Positions 37,601 to 46,287 of a stretch of DNA of 64,000 nucleotides are shown one piece after another (the first letter of the stretch is position 1; each line of letters starts with the position of its first letter). The translations under genes and the position numbers were made by a program. The notes under the pieces were generated by a model. That model was not told the DNA's origin. It worked only from the letters and a program-made list of their open reading frames with translations, and made no database searches. The DNA is from Topomyia yanbarensis (taxonomy: Eukaryota; Arthropoda; Insecta; Diptera; Culicidae): contig NC_080672.1 of the NCBI RefSeq assembly GCF_030247195.1, positions 71,279,771-71,343,770 on the forward strand, written 5' to 3'.

Positions 37601-38350
37601 CGCGGTCGCGTAACTCTTCCAATCAATGTTCCGTGTGAGGTCATACGATACATTGATTGTTTCCGATGGTCTTGAACCGTTAGCAATTGAAATCACGATA
37701 GGCAAATGATCGCTACCGTGGGGATCAGGGATCACCTTCCACATGCAATCTAACTGTAGCGATGTCGAGCAAAGCGATAAATCCAACGCGCTTGCGCGTG
37801 CTGGTGGTGTAGGAATTTCTCCCGTGTTTAAGATGGTCATGTTGAAATTATCGCAAAGATCTTGGATTAATGTTGATCTATTATCATCATGAAGACAGCC
37901 CCATACCGTACCGTGCGAGTTAAAGTCTCCCAGAACTAGCCGCGGTGCCGGTAAGGATTCCGTGATATTACAAAGCGTTCGGTGCCCTACCGAGGCTCTA
38001 GGAGGAATGTAGATGGAAGCAATGCAAAGGTCTTTACCTTTGATTAAAACTTGACAAGCGACAATTTCAATGCCTGGTGTCGAAGGGAGGTTAATTCGGT
38101 TGAAAGAATAGCACTTTTTGATCCCCAAAAGTACTCCTCCATAGGGGTTTTCTCGATCCAGACGAATTATATTAAAGTCGTGGAAGTTGAGATTTATATC
38201 GGAAGTTAACCAAGTTTCACATAATGCGAAAGCATCACATTTTAAACTATTTAGTAAAAATTTAAAGGAATCGATTTTCGGGAGGATACTTCTGCTGTTC
38301 CACTGTAGAACAGTGATCGAATCGGTGACCTCGTTCGATGACTTAGCCAT
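34673..38350 (-). CDS. LINE ORF2: endonuclease, reverse transcriptase, RNase H
   Basis: Encodes 1225 residues from the ATG at 38350; an in-frame ATG seven codons upstream (38371) would give 1232. The N-terminal AP-type endonuclease shows 'LCETWL', 'LGDFNSHGTVWG' (near residue 143) and 'GSDHLPIV' (near 214). The reverse transcriptase has 'FLDIKGAFDSV', 'GLPQGSCLSPLLYNFYVND' and the catalytic 'LADDGV' near residue 657. An RNase H domain follows with 'FYTDGSN' (near 948), 'AELAAIQ', 'SDSLSSIEAL' and 'WVPSHCSIPGNEKAD', so all four acidic sites appear present. A C-terminal 'CACDEGYHDIEHVVWVC' is a putative zinc-binding box. The protein would nick target DNA and copy the LINE RNA at the nick. I chose the 38350 start because it overlaps the ORF1 stop by eight bases. 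Confidence 0.92.
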   Translation of the reverse strand: MAKSSNEVTDSITVLQWNSRSILPKIDSFKFLLNSLKCDAFALCETWLTSDINLNFHDFNIIRLDRENPYGGVLLGIKKCYSFNRINLPSTPGIEIVACQVLIKGKDLCIASIYIPPRASVGHRTLCNITESLPAPRLVLGDFNSHGTVWGCLHDDNRSTLIQDLCDNFNMTILNTGEIPTPPARASALDLSLCSTSLQLDCMWKVIPDPHGSDHLPIVISIANGSRPSETINVSYDLTRNIDWKSYATAISVKIESTQELPPEEEYRFLAGLILDSANQAQTKPVPSANTHRRSPTLWWDKECSELYAEKSTAYKAFREDGLPASYQQYASLERRMKSLMKAKKRSYWRRFVDGLTRETAMSTLWGTARRMRNHNSTNENVEYSNRWIFAFAKKICPDSVPVQKTYRAASSHDTANETPFSMVEFSLALLSCNNNAPGLDRIKFNLLKNLPDTAKRRLLNLFNKFLEGNIVPYEWRQVKVIAIQKPGKPASDHNSYRPIAMLSCIRKLFEKMIMFRLDNWVEANGLLSDTQFGFRKGKGTNDCLALLSTEIQMAYANKEQMASVFLDIKGAFDSVSINILSEKLHQHGLSPILNNFLLNLLSEKHMHFSHGDLTTSRFSYMGLPQGSCLSPLLYNFYVNDIDDCLANSCTLRQLADDGVVSVTGPKAADLQGPLQNTLDNLSAWALQLGIEFSTEKTELVVFSRKREPAQLQLLIMGATINQVFTFKYLGVWFDSKGTWGCHIRYLKQKCQQRINFLRTITGTWWGAHPGDLIRLYQTTILSVMEYGCFCFRSATNIHFIKLERIQYRCLRIALGCMHSTHTMSLEVLAGVLPLKNRFWELSYRLLIRCDILNPLVIQNFERLVELNSQIRFMSLYFDYMAQSINPSSYNPNRVRFLDTSDSTVFFDTSMKEEIRGIPDHIRPQVIPNIFYNKFREVDCDKMFYTDGSNLDGSTGFGIFNNTITASFKLNDPASVYVAELAAIQYTLGIIDTLPTDHYFIVSDSLSSIEALRAVKPKKQFPYFLGKIQESLCTLSEKSYQITFVWVPSHCSIPGNEKADSLAKVGALNGDIYERPICFNEFFSICRQRTLNSWQTSWSNGELGRWLHSIIPKVSTKPWFGGMDVGRDFIRVMSRLMSNHYTMDAHLRRIGLAESSLCACDEGYHDIEHVVWVCAGYCDARSQLKESLRARGRPPNVPVRDMLATRDFPYMSLIYTFIKTINIPI

Positions 38351-39680
38351 CGAAGGATACGATCGCTGCAAGGAGGGGCCATTTAGTAGTCAACTGCTTC
38401 AAAAATGTTTGCACTATAGGGAGAAAACGTATCAGAAGGCTTTTAAGAGGATCAGTAACATTGAAAGCTGTGAAAATTAAGTCCACTATGTCAGAAAATT
38501 TCATTAGTCCGCTACTGGACTGAGTATCTGTTTGAAAAAAGGGGACACTTGGGGTTTTGGATGTCCCTGGAAGTGGTGGGTACTCCTTGTTAGAATTAAT
38601 ATTTCCAAGTCCTGGAGCAAATTGCTTCGGCTTTTGTGCATCACTTCCGTTGGATTTATTGGTTGTAGATGGCGCACTCTGAGTGGGCGACACCTTGGCA
38701 CCCTTACGAGGCAATGTAGGGGAGGCTGGATTTCTCCTCTTCCTGGATTCCCCTGGGTTAACCAAAGATGTTCCCTCTCGTGGGTCGTCAGATTCTTGCT
38801 CAACGTTAGCCAAACCAGCATAGGGATTTTCGGACAGGACAGATGGCGAAGCATTCTTTAGCATTTCTGCATAAGAACGCCTTGAGCGTTCCTTAAGGGA
38901 GCGCTTAATTTTATCCCCGCGCTGCTTGTACGCAGGGCATGATTTAAGAGCATGTGAAGGGCCCCCGCAGCAAATACACTTTTCAGTTTCTTTGTCGCAA
39001 GAGTCATCCTCATGCTCTCCTTCGCATTTGCCGCATCGTTTCTTATTTCCACAATATGTGGCTGTGTGGCCCAACTGCTTGCAATTGCTGCAGCTCATGA
39101 CCCGCGGTACAAACAGGCGAACTGGTAGGCGAACCCTGTCAAGGAGGATGTAGTTGGGAAGAGAGGACCCGGCGAATGTCACCCGAAGCGAGCCTGATAG
39201 AGAGTAGGTAGTCTTACCTCCCTCGGTGTTTGCGGTATACAATTGTTTGCATTCTAAGATCTTAATCTGTTCAAGAGAGGGGTCCTTAAAGCAGCCAACC
39301 CCGTGCTCCAACAGTTCTTCGCATTTCAGGCCCGGTTCGGACACTACCCCATCGATTTCACAGGCCACACAAGGCACGTACGCTTTAAATTCCCGCGTAA
39401 AGCGCTCACAGCAAGCAATCGCGTTTGCCTGGCCGAGATCACTCACTAGAACACGTATCTTGTTTGCCCGAACACGTGTTATCTGAGTTACGGCCGGGTA
39501 ATTAGCAGTCAGATCTCGAGAAAGTTTTAATATATTAACCGGTTTCTCTCCGGTCCGAAAATATACCACCCATGGCCCAGAGGAACCTTCTGGGTACTGC
39601 TTTATACGGGGAGCAATGCGAGTATTAGGGGGATCAGGGACTTCCATGATTGCATCAGATGGTATTTCGCCCTCGGCCAT
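38343..39680 (-). CDS. LINE ORF1: nucleic-acid-binding protein with CCHC knuckles
   Basis: A 445-residue protein. The N-terminal half contains an RRM-like region ('GPWVVYFRTGEKPVNILKLS', 'ANKIRVLVSDLGQANAI'). Near residues 195-250 there are three cysteine-rich knuckles: 'CSNCKQLGHTATYC', 'CGKCEGEHEDDSC' and 'CICCGGPSHALKSC'. A basic, serine/proline-rich tail follows. Such ORF1 proteins bind the element's RNA and form ribonucleoprotein particles. The ORF is uninterrupted; its TAA stop overlaps the ORF2 ATG in ATGGCTAA. Confidence 0.9.
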   Translation of the reverse strand: MAEGEIPSDAIMEVPDPPNTRIAPRIKQYPEGSSGPWVVYFRTGEKPVNILKLSRDLTANYPAVTQITRVRANKIRVLVSDLGQANAIACCERFTREFKAYVPCVACEIDGVVSEPGLKCEELLEHGVGCFKDPSLEQIKILECKQLYTANTEGGKTTYSLSGSLRVTFAGSSLPNYILLDRVRLPVRLFVPRVMSCSNCKQLGHTATYCGNKKRCGKCEGEHEDDSCDKETEKCICCGGPSHALKSCPAYKQRGDKIKRSLKERSRRSYAEMLKNASPSVLSENPYAGLANVEQESDDPREGTSLVNPGESRKRRNPASPTLPRKGAKVSPTQSAPSTTNKSNGSDAQKPKQFAPGLGNINSNKEYPPLPGTSKTPSVPFFQTDTQSSSGLMKFSDIVDLIFTAFNVTDPLKSLLIRFLPIVQTFLKQLTTKWPLLAAIVSFDG

Positions 39681-39980
39681 TTAAGCACGAGGGCAGAGCG
39701 TTATATAAACGGGAATGTGTCTTATTATTTGATTACAAGGTAGAGTAAAAGTAGGGAAAAGGAAAGAAAGCAAACGAGGAAAAAAAAATAAAGCAAAACT
39801 TATCTGCAAACAACGTCGATTGTTCCGCACCAGCGAAAACAATGTACTGGATTTACTGTCGGCACCAGCAGAACGGCTGCTAACGAACGAACAAAGGATG
39901 ACCTTGACTCACTAAAATTTACACACCGAGCACCACTGTGAAATATAACGATCCGTTCCGTTCAAAGGTTGGGAGACGTA
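39681..39980 (-). promoter_or_regulatory. LINE 5' UTR, presumed internal promoter
   Basis: The 300 bp upstream of ORF1 inside the duplicated target site. I-type LINEs are transcribed from an internal promoter in this region. No TATA box is evident, as expected for this class; the promoter role is inferred from position. Confidence 0.45.
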
Positions 39981-39996
39981 TGCGTGTCAATTAGTA
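39981..39996 (+). repeat. Target-site duplication of the intact LINE (5' side)
   Basis: Second identical copy of TGCGTGTCAATTAGTA. Confidence 0.92.
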
Positions 39997-41450
39997 GTAA
40001 CAAGAACATGTAGGTTCACTGGAGGCCGTAAATCAACACGATGAAAAGGGAAAGTAAATGACATGGCAAGATAATGTCCAGCCGGCTATCGTCCGCAGTT
40101 TTAATTGACCTCCAAAGAAAAATATTTCACAAGTCTGCCGATAAGACCGCTTCCGTAGTTGTTTTGTATTGAGCATTTGCAGAATGAACTGTGCAAAATA
40201 TTCGACTACGTCGGTTTCGGAACAAGTGATACGTGCTCAAAAATCAAGATCGCCTTCGCAGAGTTTATTTTTAAATAATGTTTAACAAATACTTAGCATT
40301 TATCATTTTCAAAATCATCAAATAATTACAAATGTCCAGCTGTAAAAAATCTCAACATGCTACCTTTTTTCATAAAATCATGAGCCAAGATCATTCATTT
40401 ATTTTACAGCATCCATTCTATCTATTCTGGTTAGCGACTATTGAGGACATAATTATAATATGTATGGAAACTGATCATCATATTCTAACAATCACTTGTG
40501 ATTTTACTATTGATCTGCCGAAAATTTGCTTTGTACTTCCGTATCCCGGTTTTGCAATGCGATTATTTATGGATCCTAAGCGTGTCACGATTTGTAAGTA
40601 AACCCAAGTAAAATGTCGATCTCGTTATACCGTGTCTTCAAAACAAATAAAATATTATGATTCACGCCTGAGCTATGAATTATTCTCGAACTGTGATCCG
40701 AATGCTATGGAAATTTAGATGTCGTTTAGCTTAAGATAATGCGTTGAAATTTATTGCTTTGCTCGCAAAGGGCCTCCAGAAGGATGTGGAAAATTTTTTC
40801 TTACGAGAAGCTCCAAAGAAAATCTGGTTCCTATTGCTGCCCCTTATATAAACCTTGTTGATTACAGCTAGTGAGGCAGGAAAGTCAGAAAAACGTGTAG
40901 CTTGGTTATTTATTAGTTTTAAAGAGATAAACAAAGTTGGAGAATTGCGACTACGGGCCATCTGATAGTAACAACCTGGGACCCAGGTAACAACTAAAGC
41001 ATTCATTCGTTGCACATATCATGACTAAAGCGCCAGTACGACTATTGTCACTACACATTGTCCTGTACGGGAATGTATAACGCCGGGAGTCGTCAGCGTG
41101 TCAATTTATTTAATATTTTTCTAAGACATCATTCTCATCAGACGTGCTCCGGCCCGGCCCTACTCTGTCTCGTACATGGCATGGCATGAAAATTCTAATT
41201 CCGACCGTGTGCTCTTTCCTCTACTATAATTGTATGTAGTTGTTTCTAGATCTTAATAGATTCCAAACGGAACATACAAATTTTAACTGTACATTTTGAA
41301 CCATGTCAACAATGAAAAAAAATAATAAATTATCGGCATGCTAAGGTCAAGTTCGAGTTTTTTTTCGAACAAGCGAAGAGTCTATATTTTTATATGGCGC
41401 GATATTTTTATAAAAACATGGTAAATTTATAATAATATATAAATTACATT
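39997..41450. other. Intergenic DNA, no gene recognised
   Basis: Host sequence right of the LINE. The 89- and 94-codon frames have no recognisable motif. A partial third match to the LINE target (gcgtgtcaatt) lies at 41096. Confidence 0.35.
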
Positions 41451-41451
41451 A

Positions 41452-41593
41452 ATGTCGTTTTTATTGAAAAACACCGGGACAATGGATTGCACTGGTTTTG
41501 CGCTTTCTAGCAGAAATGGGAATGAAGCACGCCTAGTGGCCTGCTCTTCTGCTAGAAAATGCAACACTAATGCAATTCAATGAAAAACCCCAT
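41452..41593. mobile_element. Palindromic MITE, copy 1
   Basis: About 142 bp, starting 'atgtcgttttt' and ending 'gaaaaacccca'. The core is an imperfect hairpin around 'tttctagcagaa' and 'ttctgctagaaa'. An inverted homologous copy lies at 46127-46287. Confidence 0.7.
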
Positions 41594-41904
41594 TTGTGTC
41601 ACGCTCTCGGGCTAATGCCCTCAAGGTTAAAACCAATAATCGAAAAATAAATACTTTTATCACAGAGAACAGACATCCATGATAGAACAAAAATATTTAA
41701 AAATCGTGTGTAAACATTTGAATTATTATACGATAAACACTAGCGCCACTAGACCTGTGCGCCGCCGCGCCACGCCGCCGCCGCCGGTAATTTTTAACGT
41801 ACGCCGACGCCGAACGGTAGATCGGCGGCGCGCCGCCGATGCATTTTTCCCGCGCCGACAATTCGCGAGCTCTAAAATTTTTGGTTCATAACTTTATCCA
41901 CAAA

Positions 41905-42330
41905 TCTAGGAACATTGTCTATGGACCGAATATACGACGTTAACTGATTCATGATTTATCACGTCTTGATAATTATTTGGTATTAGTGGTCGTCAATTGG
42001 ATTACAAAATTAAAATAATCTTGATATTTTCTCTAAAACCACTACACGACACTCGCTATATAATTCAAAGATCCATTCTTGCTTCGTCAACTGGTTATGA
42101 TTGTGAGCATATAAGTTTCAATTCACCATTCGTGTGCGTGAAATGGTCCACAAATTAAAAAAAACTTCCACTTTCAAGATATATGTGCCTGAAATTTACG
42201 ATTATGTGCCTGATCCTAATCTTTGCACCTAATCAATTTCACTGGAACGCAGTGTATTATTCATTGATTTTTAACCGATTCTTAATTCCTAATATGCTAC
42301 ACACGATTCATGTCCGTGAAATAATTTAGA
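41905..42330 (+). repeat. Fragment of the 3432-6076 foldback family
   Basis: 'cgaatatacgacgt', 'tgattcatgatttatcacgtctt' and 'gtgaaatRgtYcacaaa' style phrases follow the same order as 3715-3860. It is diverged and lies inside the hAT-like element. Confidence 0.6.
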
Positions 42331-45239
42331 AAACTATAAGACATGTGACTCTGTGTAAAAAATCCAACGGTAAGCTCAAGACTAAAATCACGATAACACG
42401 ACGAGAATTTACGAAAATCCTTGCACGTCGTTCAATTCTTGACTGTTTTAGTCAATAAAGTTAATAAAAATCAATGTTTCATCGAGTTAAGAATTAGAAC
42501 CATAAAAATATTAAACATATTCAGACACAACCACCTACTAAACATTTGAGTATAATGTCATCTTTTTTTTTGCGTGAACTAGTTTTGTGAAAACATAAAA
42601 ATTATTTTCAATACGTGGTTTATTTATAATTGATTGAATCGTTACCTATTTAAAAAAAAATTCTCGAAGAATAGTTGAGCAAAGTGATCTTGACTTTTCG
42701 CGACGCTGGTGCACAGATGTGGCGATGCAGAGGGTAAGATTTCTAGTCTCATAAATTATGCATCGTATGATCTAGCCCCACTCAAGAAAGATTTTCAGTG
42801 ATTTGCACCAGCCCGGTATCACAGACAAATAAGACGTAACACGAGATGAATTTTCATCACTCGTAGAAAAAAAGGTCGATTTCAATTACAAATCGGTGGC
42901 GTTAGTGAAGAGATTTTGACACAGAGCTAAATGCGTTACTTAGTTTCCGCACCCACCTGAAAACGTTACGGTCTTTTTAATCTAATGCAAACCAAAACAA
43001 ACAATATGGGCCGGAAATGTGAAATTCATTCTTGTCGCAGTGCCCAAGGTGGGAGTTGTTCACAACCATTTCTTAAGTTACAACACGATGCCAATCGATG
43101 ACTAAGCATATAACAGTATGTTAGTAATTTAATTGCTTCGGTGTATCGAATGTATGCAATGGATTAGAATTTGTTGGTCCCCGGTACTGCTGGAGAAATT
43201 GGCGGGATGCAGGTGCTACGAGAACTAGAGATACGCTCAGGCCATTTTCAATCAGACTTGTTTAGTGATCAGTTTCAACCTAACAGGAGCTAACACGTCA
43301 AGTCGTGAAATGATTATGATTGATAGTAACTGTATATTTAGGTTTCGTCAGGGTGTAGAAATGTATGATTGCAGCACATCGAGCATACTTTGGACTCAAG
43401 ATAGAAGCAGATCGTACGTTGTAAGAAAATGTAGTACCAGGGAATCGTATTCCTTATCATTGTGGCGATTTTGTACTTACAAGAAGTAAAAGTAAACACC
43501 AGCCTGGAAAATGAAGTAATGTGTCTACCTTGAAAGGTGTCCTTACACGATCATTAAAAGTGACATTTCTGCGCAGTAATACCAATAATAACGCCTCGTG
43601 TTAGGGTACCTGATATCTGCGGGATTCTAAAAGAGCGATGGTAAACAACCCAGGAACAACTTGACAGATAGTGCTTGTTTCATATATGCACCACCGATTT
43701 GATGGTGGCGCTAGTATGCCTTCTCTGTATGAGTACCACGAACAACGAAACGAAAAAGTTTCAAGAGAAAAGCATGTTTCGTTACGTGTGTTATGAACGC
43801 CGTCAATGCGGCTAGAACAACATTTAGAAAAAGCTTATTCCAAAATGTGAATAAAGAAAACTATTATTAGAGAATAAATTTATCCCTAACTGAAAACCAT
43901 CAGCAAAGTTACATAAATCTTATTATTATTTAGCTGGAAGTCTGTTTTTAACAACCGGCTCTCTTACGTCCTAAACATGTTTTGGATTTCTTGTTGTGTG
44001 AAGTTTGAAATCGTTAAATCATTGGTGCTTTTTATCTCGAGAATCGTAAATGAAAAACATTTTGGCCAATGAAAGTACACCACCACCAAGTTTAACAATT
44101 CGTTCTGAATAGAATTTGTGTTTTTATCAGAATTCTTGCAGCAAAAAAAATCACCATATCACCCCCAAAATTTGCTTATGAATTCAATATATTGGAGCTG
44201 TCAATTGTCCCCGGGCTTACGGTAAAGATGACTAAATAGAAACAAAAAACAATGAAACGACAACAACAATTAATTTCCTCAAACAAAACAAATTTTTTTT
44301 TACCGTTGCTTAATTTCCCAAATATAGAACAATAAATAATTATTATGGGTCATTGAAATACAGTCGTTACTCTGCATTCTTCAAATTTGTCCATTGCAAT
44401 CATTATTTCATGCGAAGTCGTAGTATGCGACATCGACAATTTTTCTATTTCGTTCTTCAAATTTTACAACTGTAAAAATAGTTCCACCTTTCATTTATTA
44501 TCTTGCATTTGGCAAGCAAGGTGGGCACTATTGGAGCTTCAGTTGAAACAAAATTCGATATGGTTGCGAGAATAGGGATCTTTAATTTGGAAAAATTGTG
44601 CCAGTTTTTCATATGTATTGGTAGCGGGTGTCCTTACGAGTACACTCATATCATTCTTAAACCTTAATTATTCTTTTATGATTTTTAAATTAAAAAAAAA
44701 ACCAAATTAAATTCAACCAGCAAACTGACAGTTGTCCTACTAAATGACGTATCTGCAAATATCTCGTTCGCCTCATTGTTAACCGGGACAGAATCCCACA
44801 CAGCATGATCTGGTACTTTGTCAATCCGCTAGCAGCCTGCCATTCAAGTTTCATCTGCAAACTATGGTAGATCTGATAAGGCAACCTATAGAGTCGTGCA
44901 AGTCGCATGGGTTTGGATGTGTTATTGTCCTAAAAGGAAACAAACTAAAAAATGTTTTTTCAATAGTTTCGGGCCAAAAAATTTAAAAATACCTGAGATA
45001 TTAACTCACGGTACTAATCGGCATCAGAATATGCCTTAACCCGCACACCCCTAAAGATCCCTATTACATTTTATGCAATGTGTTCAACAGATGTCGCTAG
45101 TACATCGTGGGCGATGATTTTTTTAGATTTTCTTTAAGCTGTAACGTTTGTTTGTATGTATGAAGTCTGTTACAATAGAAACCGAAAATTTAGGAAAGGA
45201 ATTGTACAGCCAAGAATTTTTTTTAGTTACATAGGCGTC

Positions 45240-45377
45240 AATATTCGTCACGCCGACACACGCCGGCGCGCCGCCGCCGGTAGGGTCCAACGGCGTGACG
45301 CCGCCAACGCCGCCGCCGCCGGCCAAAAATGTCGCTTACGCCGCCGCCGATTAAAAATGCATCGGCGCACACCTCTA
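45240..45377. repeat. GC-rich subterminal region of the hAT-like element (right)
   Basis: Repeated CGCCGCCG/CGGCGGCG words that open artificial frames rich in alanine, arginine and glycine. Those frames are not genes. Confidence 0.75.
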
Positions 45378-45420
45378 AGCGCCACCACACTAACCTATCC
45401 CAACTATCCGTCAAATCCAT

Positions 45421-45550
45421 TCCGGAACCGGGTCGAAATCCTGAATTGATTCAGTATGGAATCTTGCTCAAAGAAAACAACCGATTCCGTCTCTATCGGT
45501 TGATGCATTTGAGCTGGAATTCATGCTGGAAGTCCGAACCGGTTCCGGAC
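45421..45550. mobile_element. Palindromic MITE with TTCCGGAACCGG ends, copy 1
   Basis: Inverted ends 'tccggaaccgg(g/t)tcg' surround 'tcctgaattgattcagtatgg' and a central 'gcatttgagctggaattcat'. Copy 2 is at 45962-46112. Confidence 0.55.
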
Positions 45551-45961
45551 TAGTTTGACTGATTAGAGGAATAACCACTGTCAGTTCTGTCGAACTCAGC
45601 CACAAAAAAAAACATGACAGTAGCGCACCTGATTTGGATATCCCAACTACCTTCGAAACTGTTAGAGATTTTACACAAGTTGAATGCCGAAGATGGACGT
45701 CTGTTCTCTGTGCTTTTATAGTTGACCGTGCCAGTGACCGTATGTGGCGAAATGCAGGAAAAATTAAAAACTTTCCTGAAATAGGCAGTGAAAAAACTAA
45801 ACTTGACCACGTTCTTTGATTTGCTGCAATTGTTGACAACGGTGAATTTGTATAATTTGCGGCCAATCTACCACTTTGCATCGAACATTGTGTTTCTTGG
45901 ATTCATCGTAAATTGGTCCATTGCACCATCGCCAAATAACCGCTCCTTCCCGGTCAAACCA

Positions 45962-46112
45962 TTTGGAATTTGATTCGGAATCCTGAATGGCGTCAGTATG
46001 GATTCCAGCTCAAATGGAACAACCGATTCGGAAACCGGTTGAGTCGGAAGCGGTTGTTGCATTTGAGTTGGAAACCATACTGACTCCATTCAGAAATCCG
46101 AACCGGTTCCGG
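45962..46112. mobile_element. Palindromic MITE with TTCCGGAACCGG ends, copy 2
   Basis: A hairpin built from 'cagtatggattccagctcaa' and its inverse 'ttgagttggaaaccatactg' around an 'aaccgRttcggaaaccggtt' centre. Homologous to 45421-45550. Confidence 0.6.
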
Positions 46113-46126
46113 AAGGAGCTTAACTG

Positions 46127-46287
46127 ATGGGGTTTTTCATTTAAAAACTCGAGGGCAGTGGATTGCACTTGTGTTGCATTTTCTAGCAGAAGAGTAGGCC
46201 ACTAGACGTGTTTCATTCCCACTTCTGCTAGAAAGTGCAAAACGAGTGCAATCCACTGCCCCGGTATATTTTAATGAAAAACGACAT
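46127..46287. mobile_element. Palindromic MITE, copy 2 (inverted to 41452-41593)
   Basis: Contains 'gcagtggattgcactt' and its inverse 'gagtgcaatccactgc', with the 'ctagcagaa' hairpin core. Its reverse complement aligns along the whole of copy 1. Confidence 0.75.

Larger units (their letters stand above)
33809..39980 (-). mobile_element. Full-length I-group (I/Loner-type) non-LTR retrotransposon
   Basis: A 6172-bp element on the minus strand: a ~300-bp 5' UTR (39980-39681), ORF1 (39680-38343), ORF2 (38350-34673), a ~860-bp 3' UTR with tandem repeats, and a short A tail. It is bounded by a perfect 16-bp target-site duplication. Both ORFs are uninterrupted. Endonuclease, reverse transcriptase and RNase H in one ORF plus a CCHC-bearing ORF1 is the layout of the I group of LINEs. 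The lack of decay implies recent insertion, and it may still be competent. Exact clade (I, Loner, Outcast) cannot be fixed without a tree. Confidence 0.9.
41750..45377. mobile_element. hAT-like element with GC-rich ends and perfect 8-bp duplication
   Basis: Ends are TAGACCTGTGCGCCG (left) and, in inverse, TAGAGGTGTGCGCCG (right). They are flanked by the exact 8-bp repeat AGCGCCAC (41742-41749 and 45378-45385), the hAT hallmark. Both ends run into CGCCGCCG-rich subterminal DNA, a sharp GC island in AT-rich surroundings (41750-41880 and 45240-45377). The 3.6-kb interior includes a fragment of the foldback family (41905-42330) and no recognisable hAT transposase. A solo end of the same family is at 55151. 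Confidence 0.75.

Noticed and set aside
45123..45449. Open frames rich in glycine, alanine and arginine around 45240
   Set aside because: They are translations of the CGCCGCCG-rich transposon end on both strands.
41452..46287. One 4.8-kb element with ~145-bp inverted ends
   Set aside because: The two end copies are each self-contained hairpin MITEs and the outer flanks do not match; two insertions explain the data better.
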